Part shown: positions 41,691-51,135 of the stretch, piece after piece
Numbering within the stretch: position 1 is the first letter of the stretch
Layout of the letters: each line of letters opens with the position of its first letter
Assembly (NCBI GenBank): GCA_977006965.1
Contig: OZ345375.1
Span: forward strand, 1,798,001-1,862,000
Source of the DNA: Phymatolithon calcareum
Taxonomy: Eukaryota; Rhodophyta; Florideophyceae; Hapalidiales
DNA length: 64,000 nucleotides
Direction of reading: 5' to 3'
Program-made: the position numbers and the translations under genes
Notes under the pieces: model-generated
Told to the model about the DNA's origin: nothing
Seen by the model: only the letters and a program-made list of their open reading frames with translations
Database searches by the model: none

Positions 41691-41884
41691 TATCCAATTC
41701 CTGTTGTCAAACAGTCACATTTGAATGGAGCTCAAATTGTGAATTCTTGTCGTGGAGTTTTCTTCGGGATTCGCCCTACTAGTATCTTGTTGGCCGACCC
41801 TCTCAATTGAGCGAAAGCTCGAAAAAATCTATAAAGCAAATTGGAAGCAACTCGCTCACGCTGTATTCGTAAAACGGGGCTTAT

Positions 41885-42020
41885 CATCATCTGGGAACTT
41901 TTGGGGGTTCCGATGGCACGGGACACACGTGCCATCGGTGGCTTGGCCCTGGTGCCGTCGGAGCACGTCGTTACTATCAAGGTACGTGCAGCTGGCACGT
42001 GCCGATGGCACTGCGCCGTG
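41885..42020 (+). repeat. GGCACGTGCC-rich repeat, pair with 52225-52345
   Basis: GGGGGTTCCGATGGCACGGG and several GTGCCGATGGCAC-like words occur here. The complement of 52225-52345 contains GGGGGTGCCGATGGCACGTG after the same ATCATCTGG. The two loci share a diverged, GC-rich, internally palindromic repeat of unknown type. Confidence 0.5.
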
Positions 42021-42132
42021 CCTCATGTGCCGCGACGTGTGGAGCCAATTAAAACCAAGCGCGCATCGTCTACTTCACAGTGACAGTGACTCTTGTCACA
42101 CATGCTAGAAATAATTGGGTTTCAGAAACTTT

Positions 42133-43551
42133 TCAAATATATTTATTTTTTTCACAAAATCCAGATCTTGCCCATGAAACAATTGCGGCGACTACGCTTT
42201 CCGCTCTGATGCGTCGCTCCAGGTTCCCTTTCGCCATCCGCAGCGTTCGTCTCTCCTGTCCTCCCAGATATTCCGCGTCCGAATCCAATATCACATTTGT
42301 CTGTGTGTGCGCCCACAAGCGCTGCGAGACTTTCAGCTTCAATCTGATTAGTAACGGCAACTTGAGCGCGACGAGAAACGTCAACGCCCTCGCCTTGCCG
42401 CGGCCGGCGGGGGAGGCCATCGTGAACAGCGAGAACTGCGGGTCGACACCTTCCGCACCCGCACCACCGGCGAAACATACATAACTCGGATGGGTATTGT
42501 GCACGCTTCGCACAAAACCAGGTTAATGAGGCGAAACCTAGCGGAAAATGCGCCATCCTGACCAGGTTCCGGATGTTCGAAGCCATTCGCATGGATTTTG
42601 TTGCGGTCACTCTGGCCCGATCCGTGATGACTGAAGGGAACATGTGCGGAGTCGATACACTGTGCGAGATGGAGAAAAAGAAAAAATAGCCCATAGATGG
42701 TCAGTGTTCGTCAGGAGATAATATGCACCAAGCCAATAGAGGAAACAGACAGCCAACTCACTCTACGAAGCACCACCATAACATCACATAAAAACACCAC
42801 ACAAAAGGTCGTCAGATTACACTCCTAAAATCATTCCGCCTTAAGCTGAAGAGCAACACTTACTTTCATCGAACGTCGAAAAGTCATATGGGAGTATCCT
42901 CGTCAGATTTCGCGAGACAAAAACGTCTTTGGTTACATATCCCCTCTCCAACCACTCGGGCAGCTTCATCCTCCCGTCATCGGCCTCGTCCTCCCCAAAC
43001 CACACGAATACGATTCCGATGCGAACAAGTGTCTCATAAACTCTCGGCATATGAGCAGCCTGCAGAATCGGCACGTTCTTGCCCAGCACTTCTGTCTGAG
43101 GAATCCGGACGCAAGCCCCTGCGCAGCCGTACGTCCAGCCGTGGTACCCACATTCCAGGACGGTGTCACCTGCCGGGCAAACGTAGACGCGTCCTTCGGA
43201 TTGCGGACAGCGGTCATCGGAGACAGTAAAGCGACCCGTGGAAGCGTCGCGGAACATAACCAGAGAGCGATCCCAGAGGTTTAATGCGTACGGTTTCGAG
43301 GAATCGAAGTCCTCTGCCCATAAGATGGCGCACCATCTATTCGTCCAGTCGAAAGGCGCTGACACTGGGATAGTAGTCGCTTCAACGTTTGGAGAAGGAG
43401 CGACATTCATTGATGGACTGCGGATGGCTCTTCGACGCTCCGCTCGGTGGTGAGATGTGACAGGGACGTGCGGCCGCAAGGAGGACAGGAGATGGGTTGC
43501 TCGAGATTGAGAACCCAGTGGCGCAACGGAGACGAATGCTGCGGTCGTCAT
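42133..43551 (-). pseudogene. Pheophorbide a oxygenase-like Rieske protein, damaged, one intron
   Basis: Exon 1 starts at ATG 43551 (upstream in-frame codons lack ATG) with a Ser/Arg-rich, transit-peptide-like N-terminus. It has the Rieske fold of the PAO/TIC55/PTC52 family: FDWTNRWCAILWAEDF, then DDRCPQSEGRV and ECGYHGWTYG. The family normally has CPHR.A.LSEG, so the first His ligand and neighbouring residues are deleted. Exon 1 meets GTAAGT at 42863 after PYDFSTFDE. A pyrimidine tract and CACAG precede 42659, where IDSAHVPFSHHG, the mononuclear iron site, begins. Joined there, the phase does not match. The C-terminal part (HTQTNVILDSDAEYLGGQE) is in yet another frame (42513-42133). The family oxidises chlorophyll catabolites in plastids. 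This copy looks inactive. Confidence 0.7.
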
Positions 43552-43940
43552 GACTGGGTCCAAGCGCCCTCAGTAAATACAAGCAGAAAAAGATGCATGC
43601 GCAAGTGCTAGTTGGTGTCTCCCACAATACGCACCTACACATTGTGCCGAATGGCGTGTTCGGCGCCAAAGATACTGCTGCGAGGCATACAGCCATGCGC
43701 TTCGTGTTCCCGCCGCTTACCAAAAGAGCCCATGCGTAGGATAAAATGGGAGGAGATATGTAAACAACGTGCGCCCGGCTGTGCTCTTGGTCGGCGTTGC
43801 ATCGGCGTTGCCCAGAGAAGCGCGTCGACTCTTCTTGCCTTGGTTTCCCCAAACTCTTGGGCGCACGGCTATCGCCGGGGACTGTATTTATGCTGTAATT
43901 TAAAATGAAAAATTAAAACTATGCATGTTTTTGTCTCTCT
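43552..43940. promoter_or_regulatory. Divergent intergenic region (Rieske gene / 44256 gene)
   Basis: The two genes are transcribed away from each other from about 700 bases of shared upstream DNA (43552-44255). This half contains no clear core promoter motif. The other half holds two strong hairpins. Confidence 0.4.
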
Positions 43941-43995
43941 GCGCTGTCTTTCAACTGAGTGGAAGCAGTGCTTCCACTGAGTTGAAGGACAGCGC
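43941..43995. repeat. 27-bp near-perfect inverted repeat
   Basis: The arms at 43941-43967 and 43969-43995 pair with two mismatches (one would be a G:U pair in RNA). The centre is GAAGCAGTGCTTC. It lies in the divergent upstream region, about 260 bases before the ATG at 44256. Confidence 0.75.
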
Positions 43996-44005
43996 AGGTG
44001 GAATG

Positions 44006-44028
44006 TTCAGATCTATCATAGATCTGAA
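44006..44028. repeat. Perfect 11-bp inverted repeat
   Basis: TTCAGATCTAT and ATAGATCTGAA around one C. It sits 10 bases after the larger hairpin, in the same upstream region. It could be a binding site or part of a small foldback element. Confidence 0.7.
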
Positions 44029-44255
44029 ATGCACAAAGGCGTTGGCCTAAAGCACCTTCCTGGCAATACGATCTCGACCTCTCCACAGAGTTGCTTTCTA
44101 CAGCGGGGAGCATTACGTAATCAACCGAATCTCGTCAGAGATATGATGTACAGGATAGCTTTCCCATATAGAAGGAACGCAGACTTGCGAACGGCCACAC
44201 CTGCACAGAAAAACTGGCCAAACTTCCTTGACTCGGGCACCAAAACGATCCTTAA

Positions 44256-46102
44256 ATGACTAAACGATCCGGAGAAGATGCCCATGACGCAAGCGGGGCT
44301 TCCCGCTCGAACAACAACTTTCCGCTGGAGTACTCGCAGTACGCTGGTCCTGGGGCGACGTATGGATCCATCGAAAATCAACGTGCTCTGTATTTGCATT
44401 CGCAAAGACCGATACACGGGCCACCATCCCCGAGATATCAGCACATTCCCGTGCAGGCACACATGACATTTCCTTATCTGCCTTCTGCACATAACACACC
44501 GGACCAGCAGCAGATAATAGCTCATCCGCATCAGAGCCTCACAGGCCATCACCAAATGCACCACGATCAGCAGACGGTGCCGCTTCCGTTCCCATTCACA
44601 TCCGCATCCGCTCAAATGAGTGTCAACGAAGGCAAAAAACCGCCGAAGAAGCCACGGACTGCGAGAATAACCAAACCGACGCACAAAGAAGGCAAGGGGA
44701 GAACGGTAAAATCTCGTCCTCCATCCGATCAACCTCCACCTCCACAGGCCATTGCTGTACCTATTGCGCATTCGGAACGGCCACCTTCCGCAGCTCAAGA
44801 TGCCGTTATTTCCGCATCAGTGACTGAAAAAAGACATGCCCCAGGTTCTACTTGCAATGACATGTCGGCGCAAATTACGGCGCGACAGTTCGAGTTGCTC
44901 TTCAAAGAGAGCACTAAACAGCACAATGAGCACATGGAAAGGCTTGACTCGATCTTGGAAGAAGTACGATCTTTGAAGAAATATCGGTATGGAAGAGACG
45001 AGCAGCGTTCAGGTTTGCAACTGGAGAAAATTTCTCTTTCGGCACAGGTAAGCCAACTGCACTATATTCATCTTCTGTTCATTCCTTCTTTCTTTCTTTT
45101 ACTGATGAACTCTTTCACTGATTGCAGGAGTACATTCGGCTGGAGACGTGCTTGGCATTACATCCTCAAGCGAATGGAACGGCTCTTTTTAATGCAACTG
45201 CAAACGCAAACTGTCCATCAGTGCGACAAGCACTCAAGTTTGGTCTTGGTCTTGCGCCTGAGACAGAATTGACTGTACATCAACTGGCGCTTCTTCCAAT
45301 GCTTGTTCCGGCGAAAAAGGAAGATTCAAAGTCATTGACAGTTCTTGCCACGATTACAAAAGGACAGTCAAGAGCACACGAAGCTATGGTTCGACAAATT
45401 GTAAGTCAGTCTGCTTGCCTCCGCTTTCGTTCTGCAAAGCAATTTGCACTTTCTGACATTCAGTATCCACTACAGAAAGAAGAATTTTTCGCATGCTGCC
45501 CTGATGACTGCCCTGTGAGAACAGGAAGTGGGCACAAAAAAGAATTGCGCAAGACGTTTGCCCGAGACTGTCTGAGCAGTGGAGATCATTTCGAGCAGAG
45601 CAAATACTATCACTCTTGGCTTCGCGCAAGTGTTGGGGCCCGACGAGGAGCGCAAGGGTCTGCTGTTGCAGCGAAGGAACGGATAAAGGCTCTGGGAGGA
45701 CTTTTTGAAGTTTTGCCACCTAACATGAAGATGGATTGGAAGACGTGTGAAGAGCCACAGGAAGATGCGATATATCACATGAGTGTTTGTGGGTTTGCTT
45801 TTGTTTGCATGAAAGTGAACTCGGCTCTTCACGGAATTATGGCAGAAGACGTGAAGAAGTCAGGCACAATGAACATGCCTCACCGCGTGCCATGGGCAAG
45901 ACAAGTACTACGAATAGACTCACTTCTTTCTAGCGTGGAGCAGCAGGGAGTCGCGGGACCAGAGCGGTCGCTGTTGCAAGATAATCTTTGTGTGGGTCTT
46001 ATATCTTTCACCGGCCGACCTTCTATGGACTGGATGAATTACTTTCGATCACTCGCGAAATCTGCTGACAATGCGTCTGGACCTGTGGTAGTTACTTTTT
46101 AA
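44256..46102 (+). CDS. Hypothetical protein with one clear and one optional short intron
   Basis: Exon 1 (44256-45047) starts at ATG and encodes 264 residues. The first 200 are low-complexity (Pro, Gln, His, Ser) with a Lys/Pro-rich patch (GKKPPKKPRTARITKP) that could act as a nuclear signal. A short coiled coil (HNEHMERLDSILEEVRSLKK) follows. An 80-nt phase-0 intron (45048-45127, CAG|GTAAGC...TTGCAG|GAG) leads to exon 2, ending TAA at 46102. Exon 2 encodes a compact, conserved-looking domain with Cys residues (EFFACCPDDCPV) and ends RPSMDWMNYFRS. A stretch from GTAAGT at 45401 to CAG at 45463 (63 nt) or 45475 (75 nt) may be a second intron, and its length keeps the frame either way. About 588 residues if it is retained. 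I do not recognise the family. Confidence 0.7.
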
Positions 46103-46439
46103 TGTTCACATGCCGTAGTATTATTGAGACTTTTACGATTTTATTGCCTTTCATCTAAACTTGTTCCACAACTGTGGCCTTCATCTAGGTTTTTGAGAAG
46201 CTTCTAGCATTCAGACACTCTCTAACGGACAAATAGTCCAATAATTAAGTATCCATGACAGCAACGAGACGTAGGTTCCACAACCCACGGTGCTATTACA
46301 TTCGCCGTACTTCTGTGTATAGAGCACTGGACATGAAAACAACATGGACTCACAGTCTGCAGAAAAAGCACGGTATCAGACTGTATTAATGTTGTCTTTC
46401 AATCACCACGACCTGACTTGTCTTTCAGCGCTCAAAACG
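46103..46439. other. 3' flank, nothing recognised
   Basis: Downstream of the intron-containing gene. No repeat, terminator-like hairpin or ORF of note was seen. Confidence 0.35.
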
Positions 46440-47260
46440 CTACGTGGAGTTGTATGCTTTCCCCCTTTTGATCTATTCTTCGTTGCCGTACAAGCCGGTA
46501 CAGCGGGATTCAGACGCCAGACACATCAATTTTTTTCGTGCCCTCTCCTCAAAATGGACGACCCTTCCAAGTTCGCCGCCTTAAAGGCGATATGTGGCGC
46601 GCCCACTGCATTTCTTTTCCCGTTGCTGCCCCATTCCCGGACTCGACAGCAAGGCGGAGTCTGTAAGGAATGCAGTAAGCGCTTTTGTTTCTCGCGACTT
46701 TACGCCACGAACTTTGATCGTGATCCACATGGAACGCCGAATCAGAGGCACGGGACTCTAGTTTCCTGGTCTAGGTGATCCGCTGGGCCACACATGCAAC
46801 GTGTCCCATGCGCATGTAGAACTTTTGTTTTTCGCTTTTCTAGTAGTATATAAGATAGTTTGTCCCTTCCTCTTAGTAAAGGAAGGTGGAGGTTTCTGGA
46901 TTTCGACTCGAGTGCTTGGATCCTACACGCATCAAGCCTGTGAATTCCCTCGACCACGCGGAGTCGGAGACTTTCCACCCCTTTCTGATCTCTTCTTCTT
47001 CCGTGCAAGCCGGTACGGCGAGAACCTAGCGACAGATCCGTTCCTTTTCATTTCGTGCGTTCGCCTCAAGATCGACGGCCCTTCCAAGGTCGCCGCCTCA
47101 ACAGACGACGTCGATTCTGGCCGTCTGTTCTCGTGCTGAAAGCACGTCGCCGCACAAGCCAGTGTGGAGTCGCTTCTCTCAAAGCGCCGAACACCTGTGT
47201 TGTTCCGTTCCGGTACACTATCTGAAGTTGACGGCCCATCCAAGGTTGCCATCATCCAGC
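46440..47260 (+). repeat. Duplicated module, two clear copies and a weaker third
   Basis: About 46450-46582 and 46972-47099 align: CAAGCCGGTACAGCG / CAAGCCGGTACGGCG, TTTCGTGC, then CCTCAAAATGGACGACCCTTCC / CCTCAAGATCGACGGCCCTTCC and GTTCGCCGCC / GTCGCCGCC. A third, weaker copy near 47160-47260 has TGAAGTTGACGGCCCATCCAAGG. ORFs over these (46344-46778, 46801-47139) give peptides with PSKFAAL / PSKVAAS but no known domain. It may be a decayed tandemly duplicated gene or exon. Confidence 0.45.
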
Positions 47261-47593
47261 GTTGCCGAATCGCTCAACGCTTTACACCCTTCCTTCTTTT
47301 TGCTTTTCTCATCATTCATCTCACGCGTCATCAAGACGCCTATTTCTACAACCCCCCTTTTCCTCCTCTTGTTTTCTCTTCTTTCTCCTTTCTTTCTCCA
47401 CTTCAGTCATTCATTCTTTTTGTCTCTCCCGCACTTTTTCTCTCCTCCGGTCTTCTCTGAGCAGAGTAGCGTCGGGTTCTTGTGAGCCTGGCGCTACAAT
47501 ATGGATACCGCTTCGACGCACAATTCGGTGTGAAGACGCTTCTATAAACACCCTGCACACTTGCGTCGTTCCCTTGCTGTACCCTATCCGGAG
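47261..47593. other. Pyrimidine-rich intergenic stretch
   Basis: A long C/T-rich run (47280-47460) gives spurious Phe/Ser/Leu ORFs. At 47483, GAGCCTGGCGCTACAATATG resembles GGGCCTGGCACTACACAATG at 48181, a short direct repeat of unknown meaning. Confidence 0.35.
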
Positions 47594-47887
47594 TTAATGG
47601 TAGCACCCCCGCCCACCCCTTTCCACCCCAGTCTGCTCCCCCTGCATCCCCCTTGCTCTAACCGCCGCGGGATGAACAGCAGTCCTCAAATGCCCCTGGA
47701 AATTATACATACTCGCCAACTGAATATTACAAACCTCACATCGAAACGTCTTACGTTTCTGATGCACCCTTCTGACATGACGAGACACATGTTCACGTAT
47801 CCCAAACCTCTTATGTCAAATCCCGCAAGCAAACGGCTTATTCTTCTCATACACAGTAGAATGATGTTTCGCCAAATCCTTAACAAA
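47594..47887 (-). pseudogene. C2H2 zinc-finger remnant
   Basis: Minus-strand coding gives NKPFACGI, then TGA, then HKRFGIREHVSRHVRRVH. Restoring the stop to Cys would give a C2H2 finger (CxxC...H...H). It is followed by a linker and a second finger FRCEVCNIQLAS...GHLRTAVH. An earlier partial finger ends KHHSTVYEKN. The nonsense change falls on a zinc ligand. The 5' side is replaced at 47888 by a fragment of the Rieske oxygenase gene. The remnant therefore cannot encode the whole factor, which was probably a DNA-binding protein. Confidence 0.65.
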
Positions 47888-48003
47888 GGGGCTCGCGTCC
47901 GGATTCCTCAGACAGAAGTGCTGGGCAAGAACGTGCCGATTCTGCAGGCTGCTCATATGCCGAGAGTTTATGAGACACTTGTTCGCATCGGAATCGTATT
48001 CGT
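47888..48003 (+). repeat. 116-bp copy of the Rieske oxygenase exon
   Basis: It is identical to the complement of 43004-43119 apart from one base (GGGGCTCGCG against GGGGCTTGCG). It encodes VRIPQTEVLGKNVPILQAAH and on to IGIVFV, part of the Rieske protein. The flanks share nothing with that gene. The copy begins exactly where the zinc-finger remnant stops. Near identity means a recent transfer. Confidence 0.92.
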
Positions 48004-48016
48004 CATCTCTACGAAT

Positions 48017-48063
48017 CCTTCCTTCTCTTGGCTTGCCATCATGGCAAGCCAAGAGAAGGAAGG
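48017..48063. repeat. Perfect 23-bp inverted repeat, 1-nt loop
   Basis: The arms at 48017-48039 and 48041-48063 are exact complements. The repeat lies 13 bases after the captured Rieske fragment and is followed by a GGATGAAGA direct duplication. It may mark the rearrangement that brought the fragment here. Confidence 0.88.
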
Positions 48064-48291
48064 ATGAAGAAGGATGAAGATGATCTTCACGCCGTGAATC
48101 CGGTCGATTTCTATATCGCATTTGATTTCTTGGTTTCAGTCATTCGCTCTTTTTGTCTCCGGTAGAGTCGGAATGTTGTGGGCCTGGCACTACACAATGC
48201 GTGACATAGTTGCACTCGACAATAGATGTGTGGCAAAGTGCGAAACTGACAGCACTGTGTTTTAATACAAATTAAGAATTATCTAACATTT

Positions 48292-51135
48292 TCAGCATGA
48301 CTTGGAGGGATTAGAACTAAACTGATACCCGCGAACGCTAAAGAAACGAACAGCCCGTCTCTCTTCAATAGTGTCTTGTGCTGAATTCATTCGCGAAGAT
48401 ATCGAATAGCGATCAGAGAAATCGTACATATCCGGAACGACTACTAGTAGGCGGCGAATCTTTTCCTTAGGTACACAATCGAGGATAACATCTCCGTCCT
48501 CCCCTGGAGAAATTTCAAATCGATACCTCGTGTGCCCGAATTTTTCTACCACATTGATATTTCCAGGTTCAGGAGGAACTTCAATCAGTCTTCGTATAAT
48601 GCAGACCTTAGCCATTTCTCCTGTTAACAATTTTCGCTCCACAATAGCTTCAAGAACACCCCGACGTACAATTGGTCCATGCATGTACTCGATGGCATCA
48701 AACCGAGGCCCAGCGCTATTAATATTCTTTCCGGCATATGCGATCTGGCGCACATCGACTCCGGTCTCAGATTCCTCTATCCATGGAAACACTGCATTGA
48801 ATTTCATAGAATTCCGCTGTGTCCAAACTTGCTCCAGAGTGGATGGCTGTATCTGAGCGGTCACAATTTGTAGCACATGATTCACGCACTGCCCTTTTAA
48901 CAAGACCTCCAGCTTCATTGCCTCGGTGTTACATTTTTGCGAGTAGCCAAAGGAGAATTCGGGCTCCTCGTATCTAGTTGCCCTTTCACTCTGATGGGGA
49001 CTTGCAACCATTAGGACTGACACAACGTAGGAAGAATCAAAATCGCCACTCTGTGATACAGAAGTGCTCGGGTGTGTTTGCGCGATTGCTCGTACGGCGA
49101 GAAGTTGTGGTCCAATTAACTCAATTTTCTTATTCGTCGCGTAATAGCTCTTTTTGGTTGGCTTGTGCATAGTTTCGTTCTCATCAGACTCTCCCAGTCT
49201 TGAGCACCCGAACATATATAAGTGGTCTCTCACATGCCTCATCGTGCGATGCAGTTTTGTAGTAATTGGTACCGATACTGCCCTAGATAGATATATGCCT
49301 GCCTCAAAACATAGCTTTTGCAAATCTTCAATTTGACTTTTCGTTCGCATCCGTGACGCCCGGCTTTGGTTAATACCTCGTAGTTGTACCTGAATCTCAT
49401 TGAGATATAGAGCAGCCTGCAAAAGCATGTCGCTGTCCGCACTTGCGTATGGCTGTAATCCAATTAATGCAACCCATAGGAATGTGGCGATTTGTTGTCT
49501 ATCAGTACCCGTCATTCCAGGATGAACTTCGTTTCCATCTTGACGAAAAGGCGCCACATTTAAAGGAAAAACGCGTGGAAGATCTTGAAAGCGCTGATTA
49601 GCTATGCGGATGAGTTCAGATTTCCTGACCATACTTTTGTTGTATCCTGCAGTTTTCAGTAAACTGAAAGCCATGTCCGGAAGTGTGCGAAGTAATCCAA
49701 TATCGAAAGCATGCAGTCTGTCATAAGCGATGCTGTCGTACAGGTGGTATGGCTCGGTTCCCAATCCATAGATACATGACAGCGCTGGTGGCAGCTCAAT
49801 GGCACTCATTCTTCTCAAATAAGCTCTGCATCTGATCACATCTGGAGCTCCATTGTGCACCTGCAATATACCTAGTATCTCTTTGACAACAACAATCTGC
49901 TTCCAGACAGTACTTCGAACATTTCGACCGACTTGAACTGTGGATAAGGAAGTTTGCGCCTGATATATGTCTCCATCCAACCGAGTTTCTCTTTCAGATT
50001 CATCACCACTGCTCTCTTCTGGACCTTCTGTTAGGTTTCTCGTGGGCATTATACACTGTGAGCAATCCCTGAAACTTCCAGTCGACTTTAGACAAAAGAA
50101 AGGTCTTTCCTGTTTCTGATCCGCAACAATTGCATTAAGCCGCAGAATCAGAGGAATATGTTCGCCTTCCAAGAATATTCCCTTCTTAGATGCAATCGAT
50201 ACATCTTTGAGAAGGAGAAACATAAACCTTTGAAAAAGAAGCGCTCGCTCGAATGCCATTTTCGTTCTTGAGACTGAATGATTGTCCTGCATTGACGGGG
50301 CAATTCCAATTTCGTGCCACTCTGTACTTCGTCCCTTTATGTTAACAAGTCTCAGCCGGACGTTGTTTGCGCTGTGAACGCCAGACTTGGCAAGCGTCGT
50401 GCCGTCTGCATAAAGATCAAAAGCAACCAGCCTCCCTGGAGATGGTATAGTTTGAGAGTATGCTTTCATGGAGTTGGAGTCAATGGCACTGGAAAATACG
50501 CGCTCGCCTTGAAGAATATTCTCCTTGTAGTTCATTATGGATTGCATTCCTCCAGCCTTCGAAATCTCTTTCAAAATCAGATCTTGTGGGCAACGATAGA
50601 CACCGGTTGTATTTTGTCCGAGACAAGTCTTGATACTGGCCACACGCCACCCCTGGCATGCCACAAATTTCCGTCGTACTTTCGCCACGTAGTTGACAAA
50701 CTGGCTTCTAGTTGGAAACTGGGCAAGGAATGCAGACGGACAATCGCAGTTTCCTATCCCGGTCATCTTAGTGCTCAGGTCATAATGCTCCGCAACTTCT
50801 TTCCTCGTAAACATCCTCTTGCAGCAAAAATCAAGGAGAATTTTTCCTTGATCGCAGAGCACATCTAACGATGGATCTAACGTTTCGGTTCCATCGAAAA
50901 TAGGCTCTGACGTGTCGCAAAAACTTTCGTAGAGCTTATAGACCTCATCTGAAATGCAATGGGATGGGAGGAGTGCATCGTATCCTGGCGTGATAACGTC
51001 GTCACTTGAGCCCCCATGGCCAATTTCAGAGCCACTTGCTCCACTGGAACCGGCTCCTCTATGTCGTTGTGCATAGTGCTGTCCCAGTCTCAGAGAGTTT
51101 GGAAAAACTTGAGAGCAAACTCCGCAACGCTCCAT
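48292..51135 (-). CDS. CMC/Plavaka-like DNA transposase, intact
   Basis: An uninterrupted ORF of 947 codons from ATG 51135, the longest in the window. Residues 4-25 form a C2H2 finger (CGVCSQVFPNSLRLGQHYAQ...H). The middle holds LVAFDLYADGTTLAKSG and NVRLRLVNIKG, close to the LYxDxT...NI block around the first catalytic Asp of Plavaka and related CACTA-like transposases. Further on, YDRLHAFDIGLLRTLPDMAF matches their DxLHxxxLG block. The rest contains a late Cys/His-poor domain. The family cuts and pastes its own element. Inverted ends were looked for in the flanks but none was certain. An intact frame amid decayed elements suggests recent activity or domestication. The flanks carry no other element gene. 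Confidence 0.65.
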   Translation of the reverse strand: MERCGVCSQVFPNSLRLGQHYAQRHRGAGSSGASGSEIGHGGSSDDVITPGYDALLPSHCISDEVYKLYESFCDTSEPIFDGTETLDPSLDVLCDQGKILLDFCCKRMFTRKEVAEHYDLSTKMTGIGNCDCPSAFLAQFPTRSQFVNYVAKVRRKFVACQGWRVASIKTCLGQNTTGVYRCPQDLILKEISKAGGMQSIMNYKENILQGERVFSSAIDSNSMKAYSQTIPSPGRLVAFDLYADGTTLAKSGVHSANNVRLRLVNIKGRSTEWHEIGIAPSMQDNHSVSRTKMAFERALLFQRFMFLLLKDVSIASKKGIFLEGEHIPLILRLNAIVADQKQERPFFCLKSTGSFRDCSQCIMPTRNLTEGPEESSGDESERETRLDGDIYQAQTSLSTVQVGRNVRSTVWKQIVVVKEILGILQVHNGAPDVIRCRAYLRRMSAIELPPALSCIYGLGTEPYHLYDSIAYDRLHAFDIGLLRTLPDMAFSLLKTAGYNKSMVRKSELIRIANQRFQDLPRVFPLNVAPFRQDGNEVHPGMTGTDRQQIATFLWVALIGLQPYASADSDMLLQAALYLNEIQVQLRGINQSRASRMRTKSQIEDLQKLCFEAGIYLSRAVSVPITTKLHRTMRHVRDHLYMFGCSRLGESDENETMHKPTKKSYYATNKKIELIGPQLLAVRAIAQTHPSTSVSQSGDFDSSYVVSVLMVASPHQSERATRYEEPEFSFGYSQKCNTEAMKLEVLLKGQCVNHVLQIVTAQIQPSTLEQVWTQRNSMKFNAVFPWIEESETGVDVRQIAYAGKNINSAGPRFDAIEYMHGPIVRRGVLEAIVERKLLTGEMAKVCIIRRLIEVPPEPGNINVVEKFGHTRYRFEISPGEDGDVILDCVPKEKIRRLLVVVPDMYDFSDRYSISSRMNSAQDTIEERRAVRFFSVRGYQFSSNPSKSC

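Noticed and set aside
42152-42694. 180-codon separate gene downstream of the Rieske exon
   Set aside because: The neighbouring frames carry the iron-site and C-terminal motifs of the Rieske family, so this frame is a shadow.
47162-47485. Phe/Ser/Leu-rich membrane protein
   Set aside because: Its composition follows from a C/T-rich tract; overlapping frames give the same character.
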